From Isoetes taiwanensis (taxonomy: Eukaryota; Streptophyta; Lycopodiopsida; Isoetales; Isoetaceae), in assembly GCA_021234155.1 (NCBI GenBank), contig JAJEKV010000033.1:4629454-4693453 (forward strand): a DNA stretch of 64,000 nt. The letters run 5' to 3'. Shown here piece after piece: positions 45,500 to 55,335 of this stretch. Position numbers and translations under genes: made by a program. Below the pieces are notes generated by a model that was given only the letters and a program-made list of their open reading frames with translations, was not told the origin of the DNA and did no database searches. The first letter of the stretch is position 1, and every line of letters starts with the position of its first letter.

Positions 45500-46007
45500 C
45501 CGGCGAAGATCCACAAGGTCTTTCACGTGAGTCTTCCTCAAGCAACACACCCTCGATCCGGAGGAGGTTTTGGATACCCCAACCCTCCTAGAAATGACAG
45601 AAGAGCAACTCGAAATAGTGCCTGAAGCTCTTCTTGACCGAGCTTACAAACAAACCAGAAGGACTCAAATGTTGCAATACTTGGTTAAGTGGAAACATTT
45701 ACCAGTTGAGGATGCTACGTGGGTGATGAAGATAGACCTTGACAAGCATTATCCGGATTTCATGCGCGAATCTCAAGGCCGCACCATCAACGATGCTATC
45801 AACCCCGCAGTCGGCGGTAAGCTTAGAAGCTTGATTGTCAGGGGTAGCGCCTTAGAGGGCAAGATGCATCATCAACTTGTTGCAGAGCATATAGTTGATA
45901 AGCCGCCTTCCTTTCGGCTACAATGGGAACTTGACCAACCCCTATGCTACAAGGAACTGCAAACCATAGACATGATAGGTTCCCTGATAGATAGTATTTT
46001 CTTTTAA
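45500..46007 (+). CDS. chromovirus integrase tail with chromodomain
   Basis: Reads PEALLDRAYKQTRRTQMLQY, LVKWKHLPVEDATWVMKIDL, the classical chromodomain fold at the integrase C-terminus that marks chromoviruses. Tyr, Trp and Trp of the aromatic region are present. Such domains can target integration by binding modified histone H3. An additional ~85-residue tail follows the chromodomain and ends at TAA. Confidence 0.85.
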
Positions 46008-46380
46008 TTATTATAAGGGGGTGGTCCCTTCAACCACAATTTCATCATATGTACTAATATACTGACATGTGCAGGCCAGTAAGCAGTGCGTGCCCTGCCC
46101 ATGCTAGAGGGTTACTGATGACTCGAACTCTTCAGTTTTATTTTGCCTACATGTTTTGTTTATTGTCCACTGATGTTGGTATTGGACTTCGGTCCTTGAA
46201 CTTTTTGTTCTGATTATGATAATCATGTCGAATGCACCACGGTGCTTGAACTGTTTTACAAACCTTAAAGTTTTGAATATATGTATGACTTTTCGAAAAA
46301 AAATAAGGAATTACCTTCCTCCATAACGTATTTCTTTCTTCATTCCTAACTAACCCCAATGCTGAGGACAGCATTAATTC

Positions 46381-46393
46381 TAAGGAGGGGAGA
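46381..46393 (+). other. polypurine tract of the chromovirus
   Basis: TAAGGAGGGGAGA lies one base before the TGTGACGTTCC start of the 3' LTR, where plus-strand priming is expected. Confidence 0.88.
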
Positions 46394-46394
46394 A

Positions 46395-47994
46395 TGTGAC
46401 GTTCCAAGTATTTATACGATTGTGCGATAAATATATTGACACGCCACTTTCGGTATAGATAATTTATCCGGGGTATGATAACCTAGGGGTTGGCCACAAG
46501 GGATTTAATTAGCTATGTTAAATTAATTATAAAGGATAATTATCTAAATACTTTGCTATTAAGTCACCTAATGGTGGGAAGGCCCATTTGGCATAACCCG
46601 AAAGTGGCCAAAGATGGGGGTTTCTAAACCGAGCCACCAAAGGCAGCCACCACCCCCATCTCATCGGCCCCAATTTCGACCCAGCCAAAGACCAAAGAGC
46701 AGCTAAGCCGTGAGTACGCTTGTTGAACATCTTCCAATCGCCAAGACACACCCTCTATCTCGCCGGCCATTGTTACCCCAAGATAAAGACTATGGAAGCA
46801 CCCTTGACAACGGGTCCAAATTTAAACTCGGTTAGTGGTAGTTTAACTTGCAAATTCTAGAATAATACTCTAGTATTCTTTTCCTCGCTAGTTTTGGTTG
46901 AGATTAACCCTTCTTTGGTAACTAGGAATACTTTTCGCTTTATAAATGATGCTCATATGGGATGGTCGATGTCTCTATGAGTTAGTTTAGTGGTTCCAAA
47001 GAAAAGGGGATTAAAAGGGGGTAGAGGCCTCCGAGCTTGAGTATGGAATGCTCCTAGTACTTCCGCTAACACCCTACTAGTTTTGGCCTGTGCACAAGAG
47101 CCCACCGGGTCATAGACGCTATGGTCCGGGCTTAGCACCGCACAAAGGACACAAGTGGTGAAGTAGGGGGTGGGGTCTTGCACGAGCATAAAGGCTCCCC
47201 GAGACTCCTACAGTGGGCTAGGCCTGATAGCCGGTCACGTGGAGGGCCGGGTATGGGTCTGACACTCCCTGGGTGTAGTGGTGTGACCCGTATGGGGCAC
47301 CATGCACTTTGAGTAGATTTAGGGTGAGTAAGTCGGGTACGGATGCGGGGGTCGCTGACGCGGCACGTGTCCTCTAGCTCACCCATGGAACCGGCCGTGA
47401 TCCCGAAGGGGACGCTTCCCCGACCTCCTCATCGGACCAGGTGTCATGAACCCGAGTAGGCTCAAAGGGTGATACCTTGAGTGAGTCTCAAGGGAAAGGC
47501 TATAGCGAAGCCATAGCGTGAATCAACCCATCTGCAAAGTGTGCACAGAAGGGGCGGATGGAGTGGACAACCCTAGCCGACGTTCTATGCCAGCCAACGC
47601 CATGCCAAGACTCGGTCTGCTGATCTCCTAAGACCCAGCCGTCAGTCGCTCCTCACTAGAGTCTGGACCGGGGTAGAACCTGGGTTCTTGGGTGTTTTCT
47701 TAGCTTAGATGCATATTCTTTGCCGTTGGTATTCGGATGGATGTGCCACCCCTCGTGGTGGCTATTTGTATAGGATTCATGCTGTGTGCTAACCCTTGTA
47801 TTCATGCTTCCGCGACGTAGGCGCCCATCGAAGGCGTGGGCCGAATGACCCCTCCGTGTCCTTCACCTGAGCATCTCTATGTAGACGGCCCAGGTTAGAT
47901 GGAGGGCCCTGCTCGTGGCGAGATGGTCGCCATGGGAGGGGAAAGTCCCCGTATGTATACGAACGGGTCGTGATATATTCGTGGAGCCGCCACA
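46395..47994 (+). repeat. 3' LTR of the chromovirus (1600 bp)
   Basis: Same start and end words as the 5' LTR. Has a ~30-bp extra block near 46985-47018 (GTGGTTCCAAAGAAAAGGGG) and clusters of changes often centred on CTG/CAG words. After its end the bases TATCGAGCCG recall the primer-site region TATCAGAGCCG. Confidence 0.93.
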
Positions 47995-48305
47995 AAGAAC
48001 TATCGAGCCGATGCTCATCAGGAAATAATGACCTCAAAGTATCTGCTAAGGCTGCTGCTGATGCTTCTGTATGTGCTTCTGCATGAAATTCAACCACCCA
48101 CATGTTGCTTTTGTGGGACTAGTCAGTAAAAATGTACAAAGGTAAGCCCGGAGAAAAGTCGGGCCAAGTCAAAAGATCTGTATGGGTCCCTTGAGATACT
48201 TCATATGTCATCGGTCCGGTCGATCCTACGTCTGCAATCGCAAGTCGGGTACCGTGTCTTCTTGATCGGCTTGTTTCTATTTTTGGACACCAAACATATG
48301 CAGCT

Positions 48306-48626
48306 TACAGTCTAAGATTGAAAAATCCTAGTAATCAGAAGGAGGTCCTTAAATAAGTGTTCTGATAATCCTTAATTGGATATACCGAGTTTTATGAACA
48401 AAATAGAAGCATCTAGGCTAAAGTTTCAGCAAATATATGTCTTAAACCTTCATCAAAATGCGGATTACAGTCTAAGATTGAAAAATCCTAGTAATCAGAA
48501 GGAGGTCCTTAAATAAGTGCTCTGATAATCCTTAATTGGATATACCGAGTTTTATGAACAAAATAGAAGCATCTAGGCTAAAGTTTCAGCAAATACATAT
48601 CTTAAACCTTCATCAAAATGCGGTTT
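48306..48626. repeat. 160-bp tandem duplication
   Basis: 48306-48465 and 48466-48625 are almost identical, beginning ACAGTCTAAGATTGAAAAAT and differing at a few bases. The second copy runs into the PPR fragment. Confidence 0.85.
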
Positions 48627-48848
48627 AATGGTAGCTAGTGCACCTCCAAGCATAATATCAAATTGGACTTCATTGCCTAATATGTTTGTGCGAATACGTT
48701 TTCCTTCAGCCCGATCTGCTGGAATAGCACATGCACTTATAATACTCACATATGTCGCAATTCCTGCTTTGATGCCCTCGACATTCATTTGCTGGAAAAG
48801 CTCTGTAGCCTGTCTACCGGTTAGCCGGTTTCGAGAGCGGCTGCCCAC
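48573..48848 (-). pseudogene. PPR protein fragment
   Basis: Reads ATELFQQMNVEGIKAGIATY, VSIISACAIPADRAEGKRI, then a degenerate continuation, the pattern of plant PLS-type pentatricopeptide repeats that bind organelle RNA. Only about two repeats remain, without targeting peptide or E/DYW end, so it is a fragment. Confidence 0.65.
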
Positions 48849-50400
48849 CTACAGAAGTGACCTAACATTTACAGCCCATCGTAAGTTTTTAGCAATCACC
48901 AGCATATCTTAGGGATATTCTAGCATATACCTAGGATATGCCAAAAGCCGGGGCAACCCAAAAAACATAAAATAATAATATATCATATTATAACGTTTTT
49001 TCCAAGTATTATGGGTTTATGTTGTAGGATTGAATATGGGTCATTGATCCTCAGCATATCCCGAGCATAATGTTGCATCAACGGCTGCCATCTTTTTCAC
49101 ATAAAAATGCTTTGCCACTTTCTAAGGTATTTTGAGACAAAACATGTACTTTCACGGTAATCCATGGTTGAGACAAATCAAATAAAAAACAAGCTCCCAG
49201 CTTCACACAGGTCTGCGCATCCATCCGGCTTATGGCTTCAACCAGGCATAGCTATGGCATGTCCTCATAGCATGCTAGAAACCGTGCTGCCATCATACAG
49301 CCATGGCCATCCTGCCATAGCAAGATCCATAAAACAGAAAACCATCCTCAAGTCTGGGCAGCGGCTTCCTAACAAGCGGATTTAGCTAGAATTTGGGTGA
49401 ACAGCGGCCGTTCAAGCACAAAACATATCTTATTAAAACAGAAAAACAACTAATTTATCTCTGCAGCACAGGAACAACATTATCTACAGCTGTTCAAGAC
49501 TGCCCTGAACAACTGCACAAAGCGGAATAAGGAGATGTCTAGCCCTCTCGATTCGCCATCCATCCTACCTAGCACAGGTCGTTTCCATTCAATCGACCCT
49601 CTGGGCCCATGCTCTAGGAACAAACATCTTCATAATTGCAACAAAGCAACAAAGCAATTCAACGTCTTCATAATAAGATGCAAAGCAACAAAGCAGCAGG
49701 TCGTTTCTTGGCTTCAACGATGCCTGCGCCTGCTCTGCTCCGCCGCACCTGCAAAAACAGAGAGTCCAGCCTCGAAAAAGGAAGTGGCGTGAAACGCTAT
49801 CGACGCCCTACAATTTAGCATGGAAAATAGCCAACAATAAACTTGCAAACACATTAAAATTAGAAACTAGACCACTACATGCAAACAAGCTGCTCAAACA
49901 TGCCAAAATATACCCTTTTTCATACAATACGACATCAAAATCATAGTCCTAACCATTGATTCCCAAATACCAAACCAAAATCGCAGAAGTTTATTAGAGG
50001 TAGCTTAAGTTAAGGTAGGAATATAAGCCATAAAGAAAATATATACTAGCTACCCTTATAAAAAAAATCCTATAACTTTTTTTTTTTAACCGGAAAAAAT
50101 CCTACACATATAAATATGAGTCGGCTAAATCCTTATATGCCATTTTTTTGATCGGCCGTATATCCTGCTATATTTTTTGGACCGAAAAACTGTGAAGCCC
50201 CTAGGACTTTGCCACACGTAGTGCCCAGCAAAGCGAGGCACCAAAACTAATACAAACATAATTTATGCGTTGGAGATCAATTGTCTTTTCAGTCTACTAG
50301 GTTAAACGTGGCCGCACGCTATTGAGTACATTGGCAACTCGGGATAAACTGAACGAACGGCGGCGATTGCACTAATCCGACGGTAGCGATCACGATCCGT
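48849..50400. other. non-coding spacer
   Basis: No gene supported. At 49993-50023 it contains a 31-bp exact match to the hAT terminal region (listed separately). Confidence 0.55.
49993..50023. repeat. isolated hAT terminal fragment
   Basis: TATTAGAGGTAGCTTAAGTT and the following AAGGTAGGAAT are identical to the low-coordinate end of hAT copies 3 and 4 (24353 and 28064), but no hAT body follows. Confidence 0.65.
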
Positions 50401-50413
50401 GTAAAAGCGTCTG

Positions 50414-50458
50414 ATTGGCTCCCTTTTCCCGCTTGAGACTTTGGGGCCTCCATAAATA
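50414..50458 (+). promoter_or_regulatory. H2B promoter: CCAAT box, E2F site, TATA box
   Basis: ATTGG (inverted CCAAT) at 50414-50418, TTTCCCGC (exact E2F consensus) at 50425-50432 and ATAAATA at 50452-50458, about 85 bp before the ATG. This combination suits an S-phase-induced histone gene. Confidence 0.6.
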
Positions 50459-50540
50459 CCTAGAATTCGAAGGTCCTTCCTCATCCGTTTGTTTTTGCGT
50501 TTGTGCTTAATCGTTTCCGTTTAGATTCAAGTTCTAAGCT

Positions 50541-50966
50541 ATGGCGCCCAAGTCTGCCGCAGATACAGAGCAAAAGGCTACCAAGGGACCCAAGGCTGAG
50601 AAGAAGCCTGCCGCTGTTGCCAAAAAAGGCAAACCTGAGAAGAAGCCTGCAAAGGAAGGCGAGAAGAAGAAGAAGAGAGTGAAGCGCAGTGTTGAAAGCT
50701 ACAAGATTTACATCTTCAAGGTTCTTAAGCAGGTACATCCTGATACTGGCATTTCTTCTAAGGCCATGGGTATTATGAATTCCTTTATCAATGATATCTT
50801 TGAGAAGCTGGCTCAAGAGGCTTCTAAGCTTGCAAGGTATAACAAGAAGCCCACTATCACTTCTCGGGAGATTCAAACCGCTGTTAGATTGATTTTGCCT
50901 GGTGAGCTTGCCAAGCATGCTGTTTCTGAAGGCACAAAGGCTGTTACAAAATTCACAAGTGGTTGA
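50541..50966 (+). CDS. histone H2B
   Basis: Intact intronless gene for a 141-residue H2B, the nucleosome core histone that pairs with H2A. The first ~50 residues form a Lys/Ala/Pro-rich tail (repeated EKKPA motifs). The histone fold follows: [40 protein letters not shown], then the [20 protein letters not shown] segment and the C-terminal helix [21 protein letters not shown]. Lys137 in AVTKFTS is the usual mono-ubiquitination site of plants. Codons are clean and the promoter has cell-cycle elements. A hairpin like the histone 3' stem-loop follows 30 bases after the stop. Confidence 0.97.
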   Translation: MAPKSAADTEQKATKGPKAEKKPAAVAKKGKPEKKPAKEGEKKKKRVKRSVESYKIYIFKVLKQVHPDTGISSKAMGIMNSFINDIFEKLAQEASKLARYNKKPTITSREIQTAVRLILPGELAKHAVSEGTKAVTKFTSG

Positions 50967-50995
50967 GTTTGGGTTTCTTTTTCTTCACAAAAAAA

Positions 50996-51013
50996 TGGCG
51001 TTTTTAAACGCCA
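50996..51013 (+). terminator. histone-type 3' stem-loop
   Basis: GGCGTTTTTAAACGCC (50997-51012) folds as a 6-bp stem with the 4-base loop TTTA, plus an outer T-A pair. It matches the metazoan/algal histone mRNA consensus in length, the GG...CC ends, a U-Y-U-N loop and ACCAC 3' flank; the only change is a compensated G-C pair in the stem. It lies 30 bases after the stop codon. Confidence 0.55.
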
Positions 51014-52150
51014 CCACTTGTCTACAAATTTAGGGCTCTGCTGTTGCATGTAAACTTCTGTATGTTTTTGGTACCTTCAAACAGGTATGTTTCTGTAAAC
51101 TGTTTCTGTAAAGGCTTGTATTTAATGTTTCCTATATATTATGATATAGTTGTCAGATTTAGGCATTTGTCTAAATTGATATAATTCTGCAACATTGTTC
51201 TGTCTATTTTTTGGGCTGTTGTGGCTGATTGTTTTTGCTATGTATGATACATGCAGCTTCTTTTGTTAGGTATAACTGCAACTTTTTTGTCAAGTATAAT
51301 TGCAGCTTCTTGGTGAGGTATAACAGTGCAACTTCATATACACGGAGGTTCTTTAAATTGCCTATAAATTGCTGCATGACAGATAAATTTGCCAGATTTT
51401 ATTATGTGCTAAAGTGTTGCAAGAAAAGCATTTTTTTTGTTTTGTCTTTGTTTTGGTGCCCAGTTTTCTTTGTAAACCACAAAGTACATTTAAGTCAGAT
51501 TATTACCTTTGTGAGAGAAGTTGGAAATTAGCTAGGAATCTAAGTAAATCTAGCAAACAAACTTCAATTTTGGGAAAAGCAGTTTGACAGAGGTCTATAG
51601 CAAATCTGTTGCTTGAATCTGTGGTAGTTAGAAATAAAAAACTTGTCGAATTTGAGTTTGCTCTATTTTATCCATTTTGTAATTACAGTATTTTGTTTTG
51701 AAGTTTTGGCAAATATATCTGTTCTTTTTTAGCCTAAATGAAGCCTCTATGTGGCAATGGCAACTTTGCCACTTTAATTGAACGAATTTTGATTTGGACA
51801 TACTTCATACTGATTAGGTTAATAAATTGGCCAGCCCGATGCTACTTTATTTTTCTGCCATCCTGATTTCGGTTTGAGTCAATGTAGTAATTTTTTTTGT
51901 CGATTTCATACACACGAGAAAAATAGATTGGGGCATATTCTACAAGATATGCCTGAGGTTGCATCCCAGCCTTATACCTAAGCACTTGTTTGTTTTATTA
52001 TTTGTTTGTCATCCATACAAACTAGCTACAATAGAAGGAAATTTGCACTCTACAAATGTTCTTATCTTCCTCTCGCATGCAGAACTATTGTTATAGATCA
52101 CACTAATGATCCAAACTCTTTTAATCTTCGAAAGTTCTTTGGATAAACAA
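51014..52150. other. non-coding region downstream of H2B
   Basis: AT-rich with no gene supported. At 51249-51336 three imperfect ~30-bp repeats around AGGTATAACTGCAACTT are present. Confidence 0.5.
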
Positions 52151-52193
52151 GGTCTCACATACCACAGGTTTGGGATAGTCTTACCCTGGTTTG

Positions 52194-52284
52194 GGGGATC
52201 CCGGAGGGAAATGGGATCCCCTCCTCCGGGATCCCCACGCGAGATCCCCTCCTCCGGGATCCCACAGTTAACTGCGCAGTTAAC
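52194..52284. repeat. GC-rich hairpin and 18-bp palindrome
   Basis: GGGGATCCCGGAGG (52194-52207) pairs with CCTCCGGGATCCCC (52223-52236). The right arm unit GATCCCCTCCTCCGGGATCC is repeated at 52215 and 52243. Just after, GTTAACTGCGCAGTTAAC (52267-52284) is a perfect palindrome. It stands out in AT-rich surroundings and could be a foldback element. Confidence 0.75.
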
Positions 52285-52865
52285 GCCTTACCCCCATACC
52301 ACATGCCACCTATTATATGCCACCTATTGTAACCTTTCCACAATAGAAGTAAAATAGCAAGCTACACATATTCTGTTAGGTAACCTTTTATCTGTTAGGT
52401 ACTCTATTTTGCCTTTATGGGTTTATGGGACGGGCTTCACTATATGGCTTCACAAATTCTAAATCTATTGTTTAAACTTGGCTCACCTTGGCGTTTGTGG
52501 CTAGAGATGTTCCAATCCAGCTTATGTTTGCAGGCAGAAGGAACCTTTTATCTGTTAGGTACTCTATTTTGTCTATTTGTATGTACCCTGACCAAAATGA
52601 GAAACTAAACTACAGCGCATTTTAAAGGAAAGTTAAAGGCTTTTTATCAAGTGCCAGCTAAATTCTATGTGTCGATTAAACTCTTCACCCAAATGCCTTT
52701 TAAGTTTAATACCTACAACACAAATGTCAAAAAATATTAGACATGGAGTAATACAACTCCAATACAATTATCTGCAGACGAAAGTTCATGTATTGTAACT
52801 GGAGATATTTGCCTAGCCCTTCCTCCTTCCACGTACCTAACCTTGTTCTCCTCGTAGTACTTAGA

Positions 52866-53395
52866 TTATGCCTCATACGTCTTCATATATTCTTTGTACT
52901 CCCTCAGCTTCTTCTTGTACTCCCGCTCATGCTTGAGTACGTATGACTCCCGTGCCGACTTGGGCTTCTTAGGATCTGTAGCTGGTTTCGATTTTGCGGG
53001 GTAGGGAGGTGGGGCTGCTACTCCCTGTTTATCGGGATTGGAGGGTCTCGTCCCTTCTGTCTGGCGAGGTATCCTCCAGGCGTCATCGTCCGAGTCTGTG
53101 CCTGAGGAGAACGATGCCGGTCTGTCGGGCACCCTCTCCATAATTTTCACCCCTTTGCTGGGCGTCTTCTTCATTTTCCTCCTCGGGGCTTCTTTGGGGA
53201 GGGGGAGGGGTCCTTTCCCCTTTCTTCCCTATGCTTCAAGAGTTCCGCCTTCTCTGCAAGTCTTCTTCTCTTGGCTTCCCTCTTCTTCTTACTGATTATG
53301 CTGGAACGACGGACCAACTTCTCTGCGGTTGCAGGGTCGTGCTCCCCCTCTTCTTCCTCCTCGTCTCCATCCTCCTGGTTCTCCGAGTTCTCTTA
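52866..53395 (-). CDS. hypothetical Lys/Glu-rich nuclear-type protein
   Basis: Minus-strand frame with no recognised family. The N-terminal part (about 53395-53190) is acidic then basic: EHDPATAEKLVRRSSIISKK and KREAKRRRLAEKAELLKHRE. After a one-base frame change near 53180 it continues KTPSKGVKIMERVPDRPASF, a DSDDD patch, and ends with DPKKPKSARESYVLKHEREY, KKKLREYKEYMKTYEA. The end resembles the first helix of an HMG-box (KKPKSARESYV) but the rest of the box is missing. Basic clusters suggest nuclear location. Confidence 0.4.
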
Positions 53396-53689
53396 TAAGT
53401 CAGGGTTCTGTTGTTTCGCTCATCTGTTTGTTGTATGTTTGTTGTTTGTCGTTTGCTGTTTGCTACCGAAATGGATAGGGGCGACGCAATTTTAAACTGC
53501 TTGCTATATGTCGTCGTTGTTTGTTGTTTGCCGTTTGCCGTTTACTACCAAATGGATAGGGGCGACCCAATTTCAAACGCAGGAGGCTACCGACACCTGA
53601 AGTGACCAAAATTAGAAGCCCTTTGCTTTATCGCCATGTATAGCATCCGCACGCGTTGCCCTATCCGCTCGACCTTTGCCAAAACAGAA

Positions 53690-53976
53690 AAAAAAAACCT
53701 CCTTCCCAAAACTCAGATGCCACCATCATCTCGCAGAAAAAAAACCTCCTTCCCAAAACCCAGATGCCACCATCATATCTCTACGCGATTGCATACCAAT
53801 ACCACCTTTAACCTTCAAAAATCTTATGTTATAAAACTACGGTTCTTGATCGGTCAGACATTATGGTCCGTGCATCATCTCTCTACGCGATTGCATACCA
53901 ATACCACCTTTAACCTTCAAAAATCTTATGCTATAAAACTACGGTTCTTGATCAGTCAGACATTATGGTTCTTTTA
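53690..53976. repeat. two neighbouring tandem duplications (~53 bp and 102 bp)
   Basis: AAAACCTCCTTCCCAAAAC with ATGCCACCATCAT occurs twice (53690-53776), then a 102-bp unit starting CTCTACGCGATTGCATACCA occurs twice (53779-53880, 53881-53976). Confidence 0.85.
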
Positions 53977-54440
53977 GGGACATCCTTATTGCTCTATCCT
54001 TATTGTTTTTTTTGGATCATTGGATCCAAGCATAGTTCTATGAATATGCCAAATCAAGGGCCGTGGAATTTACACATCAGATCCACGTATAAGCTTGCGC
54101 ACCCCATACGGCTATTATACGTATATACATACATAGTATACTTCAGACTATACTCATAAAGAATGCAAGTCGTATTTAATTAAAGTGGGACTCATTCCAT
54201 TCCCACTTTTTTTCGGAACCCTGTTAATTTACACGAAAAGGAGCATCCCGACCCGAAAACTATCCTCAATTCGAATTTTTGTCTGTTATTGTGCATCCAA
54301 GCTTTCTTCCAGTTTTCCCTGGATAGCGAGTCGAGAACAAGAACAATGCAACTAAAACAAAGGAAATTCATTAAAGATTGAAACCAAAGCTGTATTTGAA
54401 AAAGAATTTTTATTAATAAATTGAATAGGTACAATGTATT

Positions 54441-54990
54441 TTACATCGGACGCAGAGACCATGGCGGTCTTGCTGTCACTACAATTACATCATCGTGGTA
54501 GGTGGTCCACCTTAGGGGATTAACTTGCGGCGCTTCTTCACGCAGACTGTAAGCCTTGGGGGCTACCTGAAGAGTGTGGAATGCCTCACGAGGAGGTGCC
54601 TCTGGAGCCACCGGCTGACCTGTCCACCCGACTTCTCCACTCTCCTCCCGCAGCTTATCATCGAATATGCTCCTTCCCCAACCTCCGTGGATGTTATGCA
54701 ATGCTTGCAAGATGCTATGAGCTTTCTGGACTGTCTCAAATTTCTTCCCCTCTTCTTCATCCCGAGCGTGTGCATAGCGTCTGCATTCACGAGCAACCTT
54801 ATCCCAAAGGCCGGGCAAGAGTGTAGCGTGAGCGGGATCTGTGCCAGAACGGTATCTCTGCCGCCTTGAGCGGGATCTGTGCCGCCTGGAGCGGTCTCTG
54901 TGATGCCTGAACGGGATCTGTGCTGGTGTCGGATCTGTGCCTGAACCACCTGGAGCAAGGAGAGTCTATGATTAACAATTACGGTGCCAT
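54441..54990 (-). CDS. hypothetical protein with Arg/Ser-rich segment
   Basis: Minus-strand frame ending at 54441. Upstream part has alternating His/Arg/Ser (RHHRDRSRRHRSRSRRQRYR), then LPGLWDKVARECRRYAHARD, KKFETVQKAHSILQALHNIH, GGWGRSIFDDKLREESG and a C-terminus rich in Pro and Arg. No family recognised. It may be a downstream exon of the FCP1-like gene, from which a spacer with two palindromes separates it. Confidence 0.35.
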
Positions 54991-55335
54991 TAGTCAAAAG
55001 GAAGAAAAGAATGGTGAAATCAAATTACAATAGAGCATTCATTCCATATAAGTGCATCCAATCACGTGAAGAGTAGTGTCTTTCTCGACTCGCGAGTCGA
55101 GAAAGGCCCAGGAAACCCAATATACAACCAATATCGTAATAGATTATGGCTGCATCCAGTCACACAAACAAACAGACAAATGGTTTCATCAACAGGACAA
55201 GCATGCCTTTCTCGACTCGTGAGTCGAGAAAGCCAGCGAAAACTCAATATACATGTATATTCATTACAAAATATAGTATATTTCTTCACATTTCTTTACA
55301 ATATTCACACAATTTTGACTATCTGAAAGCAGAGG

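Larger units (their letters stand above)
35037..47994 (+). mobile_element. Ty3/gypsy chromovirus with extra pre-gag ORFs
   Basis: A 12.96-kb LTR retrotransposon with both LTRs (starting TGTGACGTTCC and ending CCGCCACA), a tRNA-iMet primer site, polypurine tract, gag, protease, RT, RNase H, integrase and a C-terminal chromodomain. Before gag are about 4.4 kb with unusual coding content: an N-terminal ORF region, a histone H3-like sequence and a 460-residue unknown ORF. gag-pol has several frameshifts. Flanking bases (GCAAC before, AAGAA after) do not match, so no target duplication is visible. Confidence 0.95.

Noticed and set aside
52866-53000. A true HMG-box protein
   Set aside because: Only the first helix resembles an HMG box; the rest of the domain is absent.
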